From Promethearchaeota archaeon (lineage in GTDB: Archaea > Asgardarchaeota > Lokiarchaeia > Sigyniarchaeales > SOKP01), in contig SDNY01000014.1 in the NCBI GenBank assembly GCA_004524535.1, forward strand, positions 1 through 44,635: DNA of 44,635 nt, read 5' to 3'. The first letter of the stretch is position 1, and the number at the start of each line of letters is the position of its first letter. Below are positions 8,430 through 15,070 of the stretch, piece after piece. The notes beneath the pieces are model-generated. The model saw nothing but the letters and a program-made list of their open reading frames with translations. It ran no database searches and was not told where the DNA came from. A program made the translations under genes and the position numbers.

Positions 8430-8675
8430 ATGACTACTATACCTGTTAAAAAAGAACTTTTAGAGGAATTAGTTGATTTAAAATTAAAATTTTTAGATGA
8501 TGAGTCTGAAAAAATTCTGAATAAATGGAACTATAAAGCTCCCTTAAAGTTTCTTCAAGATGCAAAAGATGGTACAATTGAAGAAGCTGAAGATGATGCT
8601 ATAACATTAAAGCATCTCTTAGATCAACGAGAAGAACTACTAAATTTTAAAAAGGATTGGAATAATACAGAATAA
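8430..8675 (+). CDS. Small helical protein, possible antitoxin
   Basis: The 81-residue product is predicted to be nearly all helical and strongly charged (many K and E), beginning MTTIPVKKELLEELVDLK. I do not recognise the family from sequence. Its size, ribosome-binding site (GGAGATG) and position 19 bp before a 129-residue gene that looks like a toxin resemble a type II antitoxin. The call rests on context and composition only; a coiled-coil scaffold protein is an alternative. Confidence 0.5.
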   Translation: MTTIPVKKELLEELVDLKLKFLDDESEKILNKWNYKAPLKFLQDAKDGTIEEAEDDAITLKHLLDQREELLNFKKDWNNTE

Positions 8676-8694
8676 AGTCTTATTTTCATGTTCT

Positions 8695-9084
8695 ATGTCA
8701 AGTTTAGAAAAATTAGTTAAAGCTAAATCAATACTTGAAAAAGAACTATCTATTCAAGTAAAAAATTTAAATTTTGAACCGAAATTGGCAAGAATCCATA
8801 TAATTTTAAGAGATAATATTCAGATTTTTGTACGTTATAACAATTATGAGGAGTATAGTTATAATATAATATTCTCAAAAAAAGAATTAGATCGATGTAG
8901 ATTTGATAATTATGATGATAAATGGGAAGTTGAGTCTAAAACTCACCATTTTCATCCCAGATCTGAACAGGAGGGATTTTCAAGCCTAATGATAGGAGAT
9001 CCTGAAATTGATATTCCTAATTTATGCAAATTAATTAAATCTGGAGCTTTATTAAACAAGGAATATAGATTTAAGATTAAATAA
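8695..9084 (+). CDS. DUF6516-like protein, possible toxin of a TA pair
   Basis: The 129-residue product is an alpha/beta protein with strand-rich centre (IHIILRDNIQIFVRYNN) and a THHFHPRSEQEG segment. A histidine-rich motif at this position, with a preceding aromatic/charged strand, recalls the DUF6516 family found in toxin-antitoxin pairs. It follows the small helical gene by 19 bp and probably shares its transcript. The family assignment is tentative, made without a database search, and the biochemical activity is unknown. Confidence 0.5.
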   Translation: MSSLEKLVKAKSILEKELSIQVKNLNFEPKLARIHIILRDNIQIFVRYNNYEEYSYNIIFSKKELDRCRFDNYDDKWEVESKTHHFHPRSEQEGFSSLMIGDPEIDIPNLCKLIKSGALLNKEYRFKIK

Positions 9085-9091
9085 TATAAAA

Positions 9092-9232
9092 TTAGTTCAG
9101 TTTTACAAACATATTCTTGTTGCATTTACATCGAGGACAGCGCCATTCTTTCTCATCTACATCTTCAAAACATTGCTTTTGCTCATCATCAATGTATAAA
9201 TAATTGCAACGTTTACATCTATATTTTGGAAT
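9092..9232 (-). CDS. Divergent rubredoxin with AUU start
   Basis: This 46-residue frame has the rubredoxin plan: an initial (M)PKYRC, knuckle C6-x2-C9 followed by N-Y-L-Y, an acidic middle ending EKEW, knuckle C32-x2-C35, and a final F-V. Both glycines normally following the knuckles are replaced, by N10 and K36, and an extra cysteine (C37) is present. No ATG, GTG or TTG occurs in frame between the upstream stop (9239-9241) and the first knuckle. A strong GGAGGT lies 9 bp before an ATT codon at 9230-9232, which is where homologues start. It lies immediately downstream of the rubredoxin reductase and is probably its electron-acceptor partner. Confidence 0.7.
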   Translation of the reverse strand: MPKYRCKRCNYLYIDDEQKQCFEDVDEKEWRCPRCKCNKNMFVKLN

Positions 9233-9249
9233 TATTCCTTACCTCCATT

Positions 9250-10605
9250 TTATTCTTCAGGGGGTTGCCTTTGAAAATCATCTTTACAATTCCCACATTT
9301 GCATTTCCAATCCTCGGGCAAGTCTTTATATAATAAATCTTGTTTTGCCTCATCATAAACATATCCACATCCTTCACATTTCCATTTATATATGCCAACA
9401 GCCTTGCGTAGCTCATCTTCTTGAATCTCCGAATCCATATTCTTGTTAACATATGGGATGGCCTTTTTTTCCCCAAATAAGATTGCTCCTTTAAGTTTAT
9501 TATCTTTAAGGATAATTTTTTTATAACAATTCCCTTTCTTATCTACAGCTTTCAGAATTTCCCATCCTGCTCCTACTTGATCAATATCTTCGGGATCGAA
9601 CACTCCTACTGAAGTTAAATCGATTCCAACTATCTTAAGTGTATTTTTTGGTACAGTACCATGATATTCTATAGTTTTCTTACCAAGCACTGAAGCGGCA
9701 ATTATTTTAGATTGTTCTATACATGCGGGAATAATACCCCAAGTTTGATTATTAAATTCAATGCAGTCGCCAATAGCATAAACATCCTCTACACTTGTCT
9801 CTAAATATTTATTTACTATAATTCCTCGATTAGTTTCCAATCCTGCCTGTCTTGCTAAGTCTAGGGTTGCTCTAATTCCAGCTTGAATCAACACTATTTC
9901 TGCCTCAAATTCACGTCCATCTTTTAATTTAATTCCTTTTACTTTCTCGTCTCCAAGAATCTCTTCTGTAGCGGCGCTAAGAACAACCTTAATTCCCATA
10001 TCCTCAATAACTTTTTCTAACATTCCTCCGCAATCGACATCTAGTTGTCTTGGTAAGAGCCTCGGGAAAAACTCCACAACAGTAGTGTCTAATCCACAAT
10101 TTTTTATCTGTTTAGCAAGTTCAAGACCTAATAAACCGCCTCCAATAATGATCGCTTTTGAAACCTTATTTTTATCGATATATTCTTTTATTTCTAAAGC
10201 ATTATCAATATTTCTTAATGTAAAAACTCCTTTACCAATCATTTCATTTGCATTCTTAATTTGAGGAATATTTGGCATGCTACCTGTTGCGATAATTAAT
10301 TTATCATACTCAATCGGCTCACTCTCTCCCTCAAAGAACACATGCTTATGTTCAGGATGAATTCTGTTTATTTTCTTACCTAAAGTGGTCTTTATATTCT
10401 TCGTGTTATACCATTCTTGTTTAAATACAATCAGATCCTCAATAGTTACTTGCTCAGAAATCAATTCCGGAAGTTTAATTCGGGTATAATAGAGATATTT
10501 TTCAAGAGAATATATCTCGATCTCCGCCTCTTTATCAAGCATGCGAATGTTTTGAGCCGAAAAAGTTCCCGCCACATTATTTCCTATAATTACAACTTTC
10601 ATCAT
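9250..10605 (-). CDS. NAD(P)H:rubredoxin oxidoreductase with fused C-terminal rubredoxin
   Basis: The 451-residue protein is a pyridine-nucleotide-disulfide-type flavoenzyme: FAD-binding VVIIGNNVAG at 4-13, NAD-binding IIIGGGLLGLELA at 152-164, and the second FAD motif VYAIGDC at 275-281. There is no redox disulfide, as in NADH:rubredoxin reductases. Residues 405-446 form a rubredoxin domain (C410-x2-C413-G-Y-V-Y). Its second knuckle is unusual, C435-K-C437-G-N-C440, one residue off the standard CPxCG. It would pass electrons from NADH to rubredoxin for superoxide, peroxide and oxygen reduction. The gene diverges from the CODH-like gene across a 171 bp region that holds a GAACATGTTC palindrome 53 bp from its start. 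Confidence 0.9.
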   Translation of the reverse strand: MMKVVIIGNNVAGTFSAQNIRMLDKEAEIEIYSLEKYLYYTRIKLPELISEQVTIEDLIVFKQEWYNTKNIKTTLGKKINRIHPEHKHVFFEGESEPIEYDKLIIATGSMPNIPQIKNANEMIGKGVFTLRNIDNALEIKEYIDKNKVSKAIIIGGGLLGLELAKQIKNCGLDTTVVEFFPRLLPRQLDVDCGGMLEKVIEDMGIKVVLSAATEEILGDEKVKGIKLKDGREFEAEIVLIQAGIRATLDLARQAGLETNRGIIVNKYLETSVEDVYAIGDCIEFNNQTWGIIPACIEQSKIIAASVLGKKTIEYHGTVPKNTLKIVGIDLTSVGVFDPEDIDQVGAGWEILKAVDKKGNCYKKIILKDNKLKGAILFGEKKAIPYVNKNMDSEIQEDELRKAVGIYKWKCEGCGYVYDEAKQDLLYKDLPEDWKCKCGNCKDDFQRQPPEE

Positions 10606-10657
10606 TTTTTAATGGTTTTTTTAATATTTTAAAGTTTTTATTATAAGTTCTAAATTT

Positions 10658-10667
10658 GAACATGTTC
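10658..10667. promoter_or_regulatory. GAACATGTTC palindrome between rubredoxin reductase and CODH-like gene
   Basis: A perfect 10-bp palindrome, with flanks TTT and GAA, lies in the divergent spacer, 53 bp from the reductase start and about 110 bp from the CODH-like start. The identical decamer recurs at 14581 and 15022 and the AACATGTT core at 13097, always in intergenic DNA ahead of redox genes. This points to an operator for a dimeric regulator. Confidence 0.65.
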
Positions 10668-10776
10668 GAATAAGGTTTTAAAATAGATATAAAATATATG
10701 CTATTTAGTTTATAAGAACTATATTTATAAACTTAGTTTTCCTAAAGAATTAAAACAAATAAAGGTTTGAAGAAAA

Positions 10777-12681
10777 ATGGAAGGAGAAAGAATTTCATAT
10801 CATAAATCGGTACAAAAAGTCTATGAACGTATAAAAAAAGATGGTATGATTAATATCTGGGATCGGTTTGAAGCTCAAGGATTTGGTGGTGATCCTGATA
10901 AAAGATGTCCATTCTGCTTGAAGGGTGCTAGATGTGATTTATGCTCTAATGGTCCTTGTCGAGCAGATGTATCTATTGATAAGCGAGGGGTCTGTGGAAT
11001 CACAGCGGATGGTATGGCTATGCGGATGATGCTTCTAAGAAACGTAATGGGTACTTCCACATATCATTATCACACAGAAACTACACTAAAAACGTTAAAA
11101 GCGACAATTGAAGGAAAAACTCCGTTTAAAATCAGTGAACCGCAAAAATTAAAAAGTTTTGCAAATCGATTAGGGTTAGATACTTCTGGTTCGGATAATG
11201 ATATTGCTTTAAGATTATATAATGCTGTTAAGGAAGATTTCAATAGACCTTTTGATGAGCCCAGCAAGATTGTTGAAGCTTTAGCACCTAAAGAAAGACA
11301 GGAGGTATGGAAAAAAATTAGAATTTATCCTGGCGGTCTTTATGGTGAAATGATGTTCTCTACAAGTTCATGTTTGACGAATGTAGATGGATACTATGCA
11401 AGCTTAGCCTTAAAAGCAATGCGATTAGGAATCGCTATGGCATATCAAAGTCAAATTGTCAATGAATTTATTCAAGATATTCTTTTTAATGTTCCAAGAC
11501 CTCATAAAATGCGGGTAAATCTTGGTGTATTGGATCCTGATTATGTTAATATTATACCCAATGGACATGAACCGTTCCTTGGATTTGCAATGGTTCAATT
11601 GGCAAGAAAGCCTGAATGGCAAGAGAAAGCGAAAGCGGTTGGTGCTAAAGGCCTTCGAATTATCGCTAATATTGAAACTGGACAGGAAATGATTCAGAGA
11701 TGGGAGATGGACGATGTTTTCTATGGTTTTACGGGAAATTGGATAATGCAAGAAGCAGTTCTTGCAAGCGGATGTATTGATGCATTTGTATGCGATATGA
11801 ATTGTTCAATGCCAATCGATCCACTTTATGCTGAAAAATACAAGTTCAAATTAATTCCCGTATCAGAAGTGGTTGCCTTTGAAGGAATTGATGAAAGACT
11901 TGATTATATCCCTGAAAAAGCAGAAGAACAAGCAGCAACATTGCTTCAAATGGCAATTGATAATTTTAAAGATCGCCATGCAAGCATAGAACCTGTAATA
12001 GGATTAGATATGAATGAGGCTGTAGTTGGCTTTTCTACGGAAAGTATCGTTGAAGCATTAGGTGGATCCTTAACACCTCTTCTTGACGCAATAAAAGATG
12101 GTACTATAAGAGGCGTTGCGGGACTTGTTTCTTGTACAAGTCTTAGAGATAAGGGTCAAGATGTACATACTGTTGCTGTAGCTAAAGAATTAATTAAAAG
12201 AGATGTCTTGGTGCTGTCTATGGGATGTGGAAATGGGGGAGTACAAGTCGCAGGATTATGTTCTCCAGAAGCAAAAGATTTAGCAGGACCTGGTCTCAAG
12301 GCTCTTTGCGAAAAATTGGGCACACCTCCAGTCCTAAGTTATGGAACATGTACGGATACAGGACGGGTGGCTGATCTCATTGCCGCTGTTTCAGATGCAC
12401 TTGGAGGTGTTCCAATCCCTGATTTGCCTGTTGTTGCTGTCGCACCAGAATATATGGAGCAAAAAGCAACTATTGATGCGATTTTTGCCCTCGCGTTTGG
12501 ACTTTACACCTATGTGAATCCTGTTCCTACGGTTACAGGAGGACCAGATTTAGTCAAATTATTAACTGTTGACTGTAAAGATGTTACTGGTGGAATATTA
12601 CATGTTGAAACTGATACGATTCAAGCTGTTGATGCAATGTTAGAACACATTGAAGCAAATCGTAAGAAGTTGGGATTATGA
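10777..12681 (+). CDS. CODH-scaffold protein with Glu in place of an active-site Cys (CooS-V-like; probable hybrid-cluster enzyme)
   Basis: The 634-residue product aligns by motif with monomeric Ni-CODH (CooS). The cubane cluster cysteines are present (C53, C56, C61, C73). The active-site ligands H264 (NGHEP), C343 (DMNCSMP), C453, C484 (SMGCGNGG) and C525 (YGTCTD) and the catalytic-type lysine K563 are also present. The remaining C-cluster cysteine, Cys295 in Carboxydothermus CooS-II in a CCTGNE motif, is Glu300 here (NIETGQE). In hybrid cluster protein the corresponding ligand is glutamate. Carboxydothermus CooS-V, a CODH lacking a canonical ligand cysteine, was reported to hold an Fe/S/O cluster, to be inactive with CO and to turn over hydroxylamine slowly. 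I therefore infer a reductase of NO-derived or oxygen-derived species rather than a CODH. No ACS/CdhA-E partners or CooC/F genes are near. Confidence 0.85.
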   Translation: MEGERISYHKSVQKVYERIKKDGMINIWDRFEAQGFGGDPDKRCPFCLKGARCDLCSNGPCRADVSIDKRGVCGITADGMAMRMMLLRNVMGTSTYHYHTETTLKTLKATIEGKTPFKISEPQKLKSFANRLGLDTSGSDNDIALRLYNAVKEDFNRPFDEPSKIVEALAPKERQEVWKKIRIYPGGLYGEMMFSTSSCLTNVDGYYASLALKAMRLGIAMAYQSQIVNEFIQDILFNVPRPHKMRVNLGVLDPDYVNIIPNGHEPFLGFAMVQLARKPEWQEKAKAVGAKGLRIIANIETGQEMIQRWEMDDVFYGFTGNWIMQEAVLASGCIDAFVCDMNCSMPIDPLYAEKYKFKLIPVSEVVAFEGIDERLDYIPEKAEEQAATLLQMAIDNFKDRHASIEPVIGLDMNEAVVGFSTESIVEALGGSLTPLLDAIKDGTIRGVAGLVSCTSLRDKGQDVHTVAVAKELIKRDVLVLSMGCGNGGVQVAGLCSPEAKDLAGPGLKALCEKLGTPPVLSYGTCTDTGRVADLIAAVSDALGGVPIPDLPVVAVAPEYMEQKATIDAIFALAFGLYTYVNPVPTVTGGPDLVKLLTVDCKDVTGGILHVETDTIQAVDAMLEHIEANRKKLGL

Positions 12682-12715
12682 TTTATAATTTTACTAATGT
12701 ATTGAGGGAAAAGAA

Positions 12716-13033
12716 ATGGAAGTAGCTTCTATTAAAAATCTGAATAGTTTGATTGAATATCAAGAGAAGTCAGTTGTGAGTAAAACTTTAATCGATAAGA
12801 AAGTTGGTACTGTCACCCTTTTTGCTTTTGATAAAGATCAAGGATTAAGCGAACATACAACTCCTTTTGATGCACTTGTTTACATTTTTGATGGTGAAGC
12901 AGAAATTACAATTAGTGGCAAACCATACCATCTTAAAAAAGATCAAATGCTTATTATGCCCGCAAATGATCCTCACGCACTCAGAGCAATAGAGAAATAT
13001 AAAATGATGCTCATAATGATTAAATCTGATTAA
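12716..13033 (+). CDS. Cupin-domain protein
   Basis: This 105-residue protein is a single conserved beta-barrel cupin. Motif 1 is GLSEHTTPFDALVYIFDGEAE (about 41-61), with one clear metal-type histidine, and motif 2 is MPANDPHAL, with a second histidine. Small cupins of this kind accompany redox genes in many anaerobes, with unknown ligand. It lies 34 bp after the CODH-like gene behind GAGGGAAAAG and is probably in its operon. A second cupin at 14643 has the same size but different sequence. Function is not established. Confidence 0.8.
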   Translation: MEVASIKNLNSLIEYQEKSVVSKTLIDKKVGTVTLFAFDKDQGLSEHTTPFDALVYIFDGEAEITISGKPYHLKKDQMLIMPANDPHALRAIEKYKMMLIMIKSD

Positions 13034-13066
13034 AATTGAACTTTTTTCGTATTTAAATTTGGGTAA

Positions 13067-13077
13067 TTTTTTTTTTT
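13067..13077 (+). terminator. T-tract terminator after cupin gene
   Basis: Eleven consecutive T residues follow the CODH-like/cupin operon by about 35 bp, preceded by a six-T run at 13042-13047. They lie upstream of the palindrome that precedes the second superoxide reductase, so the latter is probably transcribed separately. Confidence 0.45.
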
Positions 13078-13094
13078 AATTTAATTTCTTAATC

Positions 13095-13106
13095 TTAACA
13101 TGTTAA
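13095..13106. promoter_or_regulatory. TTAACATGTTAA palindrome ahead of the second superoxide reductase
   Basis: A perfect 12-bp palindrome sharing the AACATGTT core of the GAACATGTTC sites lies 40 bp before the ATG at 13146. The distance matches that of the 15022 site to its gene. It may be a weaker or variant operator of the same regulator. Confidence 0.5.
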
Positions 13107-13145
13107 AAAGAAAAGTGAGGATTAATAAAATAAAGAGGTGTCAAT

Positions 13146-13520
13146 ATGGTAAAAGAAGTTTATAAATGTAATAACTGCGGGACGGTCCTTTTCGCTACTG
13201 CTGACTATATAGAGTGTTGTAAACAAGAAATGAAGTTATTAGAACCAAAAACAGCAGATTGGAAAGGTGAAAAACATGTTCCAAAGATTACAATTGATGG
13301 CAATAACGTAACTGTTGATGTTGGAATCAGTATGGGAGCGCCACACCCAATGACCCCTGAACACTCGATTCAATGGATTAACTTAATAGGTAATGACTTC
13401 TACGAAAAGAAAAATTTAAAACCGGGGGATGAACCAAAAGCAACATTCGTAGTTGCGAATACAGACGGACTTTGGGCACGGGAATATTGTAATCTCCATG
13501 GTTTATGGAAGTCATCTTAA
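13146..13520 (+). CDS. dfx: Desulfoferrodoxin / superoxide reductase (second copy)
   Basis: A 124-residue class I desulfoferrodoxin: FeCys4 cysteines C8, C11, C24, C25, and catalytic E42-K43-H44 with H67, H73, C115 and H118. From the TADWKGEKHVP segment onward it is nearly identical to the protein at 2484-2873, whereas the desulforedoxin domain is much less similar (five residues shorter), a pattern suggesting partial gene conversion or stronger selection on the SOR domain. GAGGTG precedes the ATG. An AACATGTT palindrome lies 40 bp upstream, placing this copy, unlike the first, in the putative shared regulon with the CODH-like and ferredoxin genes. Confidence 0.95.
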   Translation: MVKEVYKCNNCGTVLFATADYIECCKQEMKLLEPKTADWKGEKHVPKITIDGNNVTVDVGISMGAPHPMTPEHSIQWINLIGNDFYEKKNLKPGDEPKATFVVANTDGLWAREYCNLHGLWKSS

Positions 13521-13527
13521 AACTAAA

Positions 13528-13541
13528 TTTTTTTTTTTTTT
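13528..13541 (+). terminator. T-tract terminator after second superoxide reductase
   Basis: Fourteen consecutive T residues begin 8 bp after the stop codon of the second superoxide reductase. This is the longest such run in the window and a strong archaeal terminator candidate. Confidence 0.5.
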
Positions 13542-13664
13542 AATCTTATTTCTTAACCTAAATTTTTAGGCTTAAACAACCTTCTTGGAATTAAATTATA
13601 GAATTGTTCAGTATAATTCTTGACTTTTTTATTTATTTTTAGATCTCCATTTAAGAGTTTTTAT

Positions 13665-14510
13665 TCATTTTTTTTGTAATTTTATTGCATCTACGGGACA
13701 AATATCTACACACCTATTACAATAATAACACTCCCCCTTAGAACTATTCTTGTAGCTTTCTTGTGTAGGGCAAATTTTTTCACATAAACCACAATCAGTG
13801 CAAGCTTCTGTTCGACAGTATTTTAACTTACTAAATCGACTTGTAAATCCAGCTAAAGCGCCAAATGGACAAAGTAATCTACACCAAGGTCTATATATAA
13901 AAATACTCAAAACCATTACTGAAATTAACGAAATTAACGGAATTAAGAGCACCATTGCTAAAGGATCTCGGAAAAACGAATATCCTACAAAGGGGTTGAG
14001 TAATTGTAATAAAGCAATATTCCACACTACTATTATTAAAATTACAACTGCAAAAAACGACCATCTAATGATTCTTGCAGTTTTCTCTGATATATCTATT
14101 TTAAACTTTATATTCTTTTGTCCCTTGATACTTGATTTAAATTTTATTTTTGATATTAACTCTTGAACCGCACCAACAGGACAAGCATATCCACAAAATA
14201 TCCGACCAAAGACTAATGTTGTTAATAGTAAGATAATTAATACAATAATCATTGGGATAAGAGAGGTTATAATAGCATTTCCTCCAAGAGCACTCAAAAT
14301 TTGCTGAATTGGCATAACTACATTTGGGATTCCCCCTAATATTATGCCTCCTATGATAATTGATATTAAGTAGATTATTATACTTTTTTTCTTAGTAATC
14401 TTTTGCTTATAAATTAAAACTATAGCTAATGCACTGATAACTATCCAAAATATAAACATTGGTAAAGCAGTTATCATATTTAGTTGCGTGGTGTTATTTT
14501 GATTTATCAT
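13665..14510 (-). CDS. NapH/polyferredoxin-type membrane 4Fe-4S protein
   Basis: The 281-residue product has an N-terminal membrane part with about five helices and two CP motifs characteristic of the NapH/NosR/RdxA group: CGYACPVGAVQE in one cytosolic loop and CRLLCPFGAL in another. It ends with a two-cluster ferredoxin domain (CTDCGLCEKICP and CYYCNRCVDICP). Such proteins pass electrons between the membrane and soluble acceptors. I choose the ATG at 14510, 8 bp behind AAGGAG, over the GTG at 14519. The gene diverges from a cupin gene, and a GAACATGTTC site lies 70 bp before its start, linking it to the CODH-like gene. Confidence 0.85.
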   Translation of the reverse strand: MINQNNTTQLNMITALPMFIFWIVISALAIVLIYKQKITKKKSIIIYLISIIIGGIILGGIPNVVMPIQQILSALGGNAIITSLIPMIIVLIILLLTTLVFGRIFCGYACPVGAVQELISKIKFKSSIKGQKNIKFKIDISEKTARIIRWSFFAVVILIIVVWNIALLQLLNPFVGYSFFRDPLAMVLLIPLISLISVMVLSIFIYRPWCRLLCPFGALAGFTSRFSKLKYCRTEACTDCGLCEKICPTQESYKNSSKGECYYCNRCVDICPVDAIKLQKK

Positions 14511-14580
14511 AAACATCACTCCTTTTATTTTATATTTCTTTAATTAAACTAAAAAAAATAGCTAATATATAGTTTAATTT

Positions 14581-14590
14581 GAACATGTTC
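14581..14590. promoter_or_regulatory. GAACATGTTC palindrome between NapH-like and cupin genes
   Basis: The same perfect decamer as at 10658 and 15022 lies in the divergent spacer, 70 bp from the NapH-like start and 52 bp from the cupin start. It could control both directions. Confidence 0.65.
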
Positions 14591-14642
14591 TTGTTTAATA
14601 ATAAATTATAAGGAAGGTTATTATTTTATAAATATATTTAAA

Positions 14643-14993
14643 ATGGTGATAATCATTAAAATTATTAATGTTGATGAAGTAGATATTGCGGACACTCCCC
14701 ACAAAGTAGATGTAAGAAAATTAATTTCATATGAACATGCTACTATTGTTCGCATTGAGTTAAAACCAGGAGAGGCATTAAAAATGCATGTTACTCCTGT
14801 TGATGTTTGTTTTTTCATTTTGGAGGGTGAGGGAATAGTACAAATTGGGAAAGAAAAAGAAATTGTCAAAAAAAACAAGCTTATTTTTAGTCCTGCGAAA
14901 ATACCACACACGTTAATGAATGAATCAGATGCCAATTTCAGTTTTTTAGTATTAAAAACTCCCACACCTACAAGTGAAACAAAAATGCTTTAA
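14643..14993 (+). CDS. Cupin-domain protein (second)
   Basis: This 116-residue cupin carries motif 1 as GEALKMHVTPVDVCFFILEGEG (about 43-64) and motif 2 as FSPAKIPHTLMN (about 82-93). The metal-type histidines of both motifs are present. It resembles the cupins found beside 4Fe-4S ferredoxin and hybrid cluster protein genes in anaerobes, as far as I recall. It lies between a GAACATGTTC site and the ferredoxin gene, but a T-tract and a second palindrome separate it from the latter. The start ATG has only a weak ribosome-binding site. Confidence 0.75.
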   Translation: MVIIIKIINVDEVDIADTPHKVDVRKLISYEHATIVRIELKPGEALKMHVTPVDVCFFILEGEGIVQIGKEKEIVKKNKLIFSPAKIPHTLMNESDANFSFLVLKTPTPTSETKML

Positions 14994-15006
14994 TCATTTT
15001 TTTCCA

Positions 15007-15017
15007 TTTTTTTTTTT
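15007..15017 (+). terminator. T-tract terminator after second cupin
   Basis: Eleven T residues, preceded by seven more at 14997-15003, lie immediately after the cupin stop and 4 bp before the palindrome of the ferredoxin gene. Confidence 0.45.
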
Positions 15018-15021
15018 AATT

Positions 15022-15031
15022 GAACATGTTC
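15022..15031. promoter_or_regulatory. GAACATGTTC palindrome ahead of ferredoxin gene
   Basis: The third perfect copy of the decamer, extended on the right by GAG, lies 39 bp before the ATG of the ferredoxin-type gene at 15071. The close spacing to the start suggests overlap with the core promoter. Confidence 0.65.
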
Positions 15032-15070
15032 GAGAGTAAAAATAAATGATGTTCTCACTATTTTTCAAAT

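Noticed and set aside
9204-9476. Open frames on both strands over the end of the rubredoxin reductase
   Set aside because: They run out of frame through the conserved rubredoxin domain and encode nothing recognisable.
10658-10667. GAACATGTTC as a bacterial LexA/SOS box
   Set aside because: Firmicute boxes are GAAC-N4-GTTC; here the spacer is two bases, the organism looks archaeal and the flanked genes are redox genes.
10777-12681. Reading the CODH-like gene as evidence for a Wood-Ljungdahl or CO-oxidising locus
   Set aside because: No acetyl-CoA synthase, Cdh subunits, CooC, CooF or hydrogenase genes are near, and one C-cluster cysteine is replaced by glutamate.
13273-13280. AACATGTT inside the second superoxide reductase gene
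   Set aside because: It encodes the conserved EKHVP segment; the first copy has a different base there, so it is codon choice rather than an operator.
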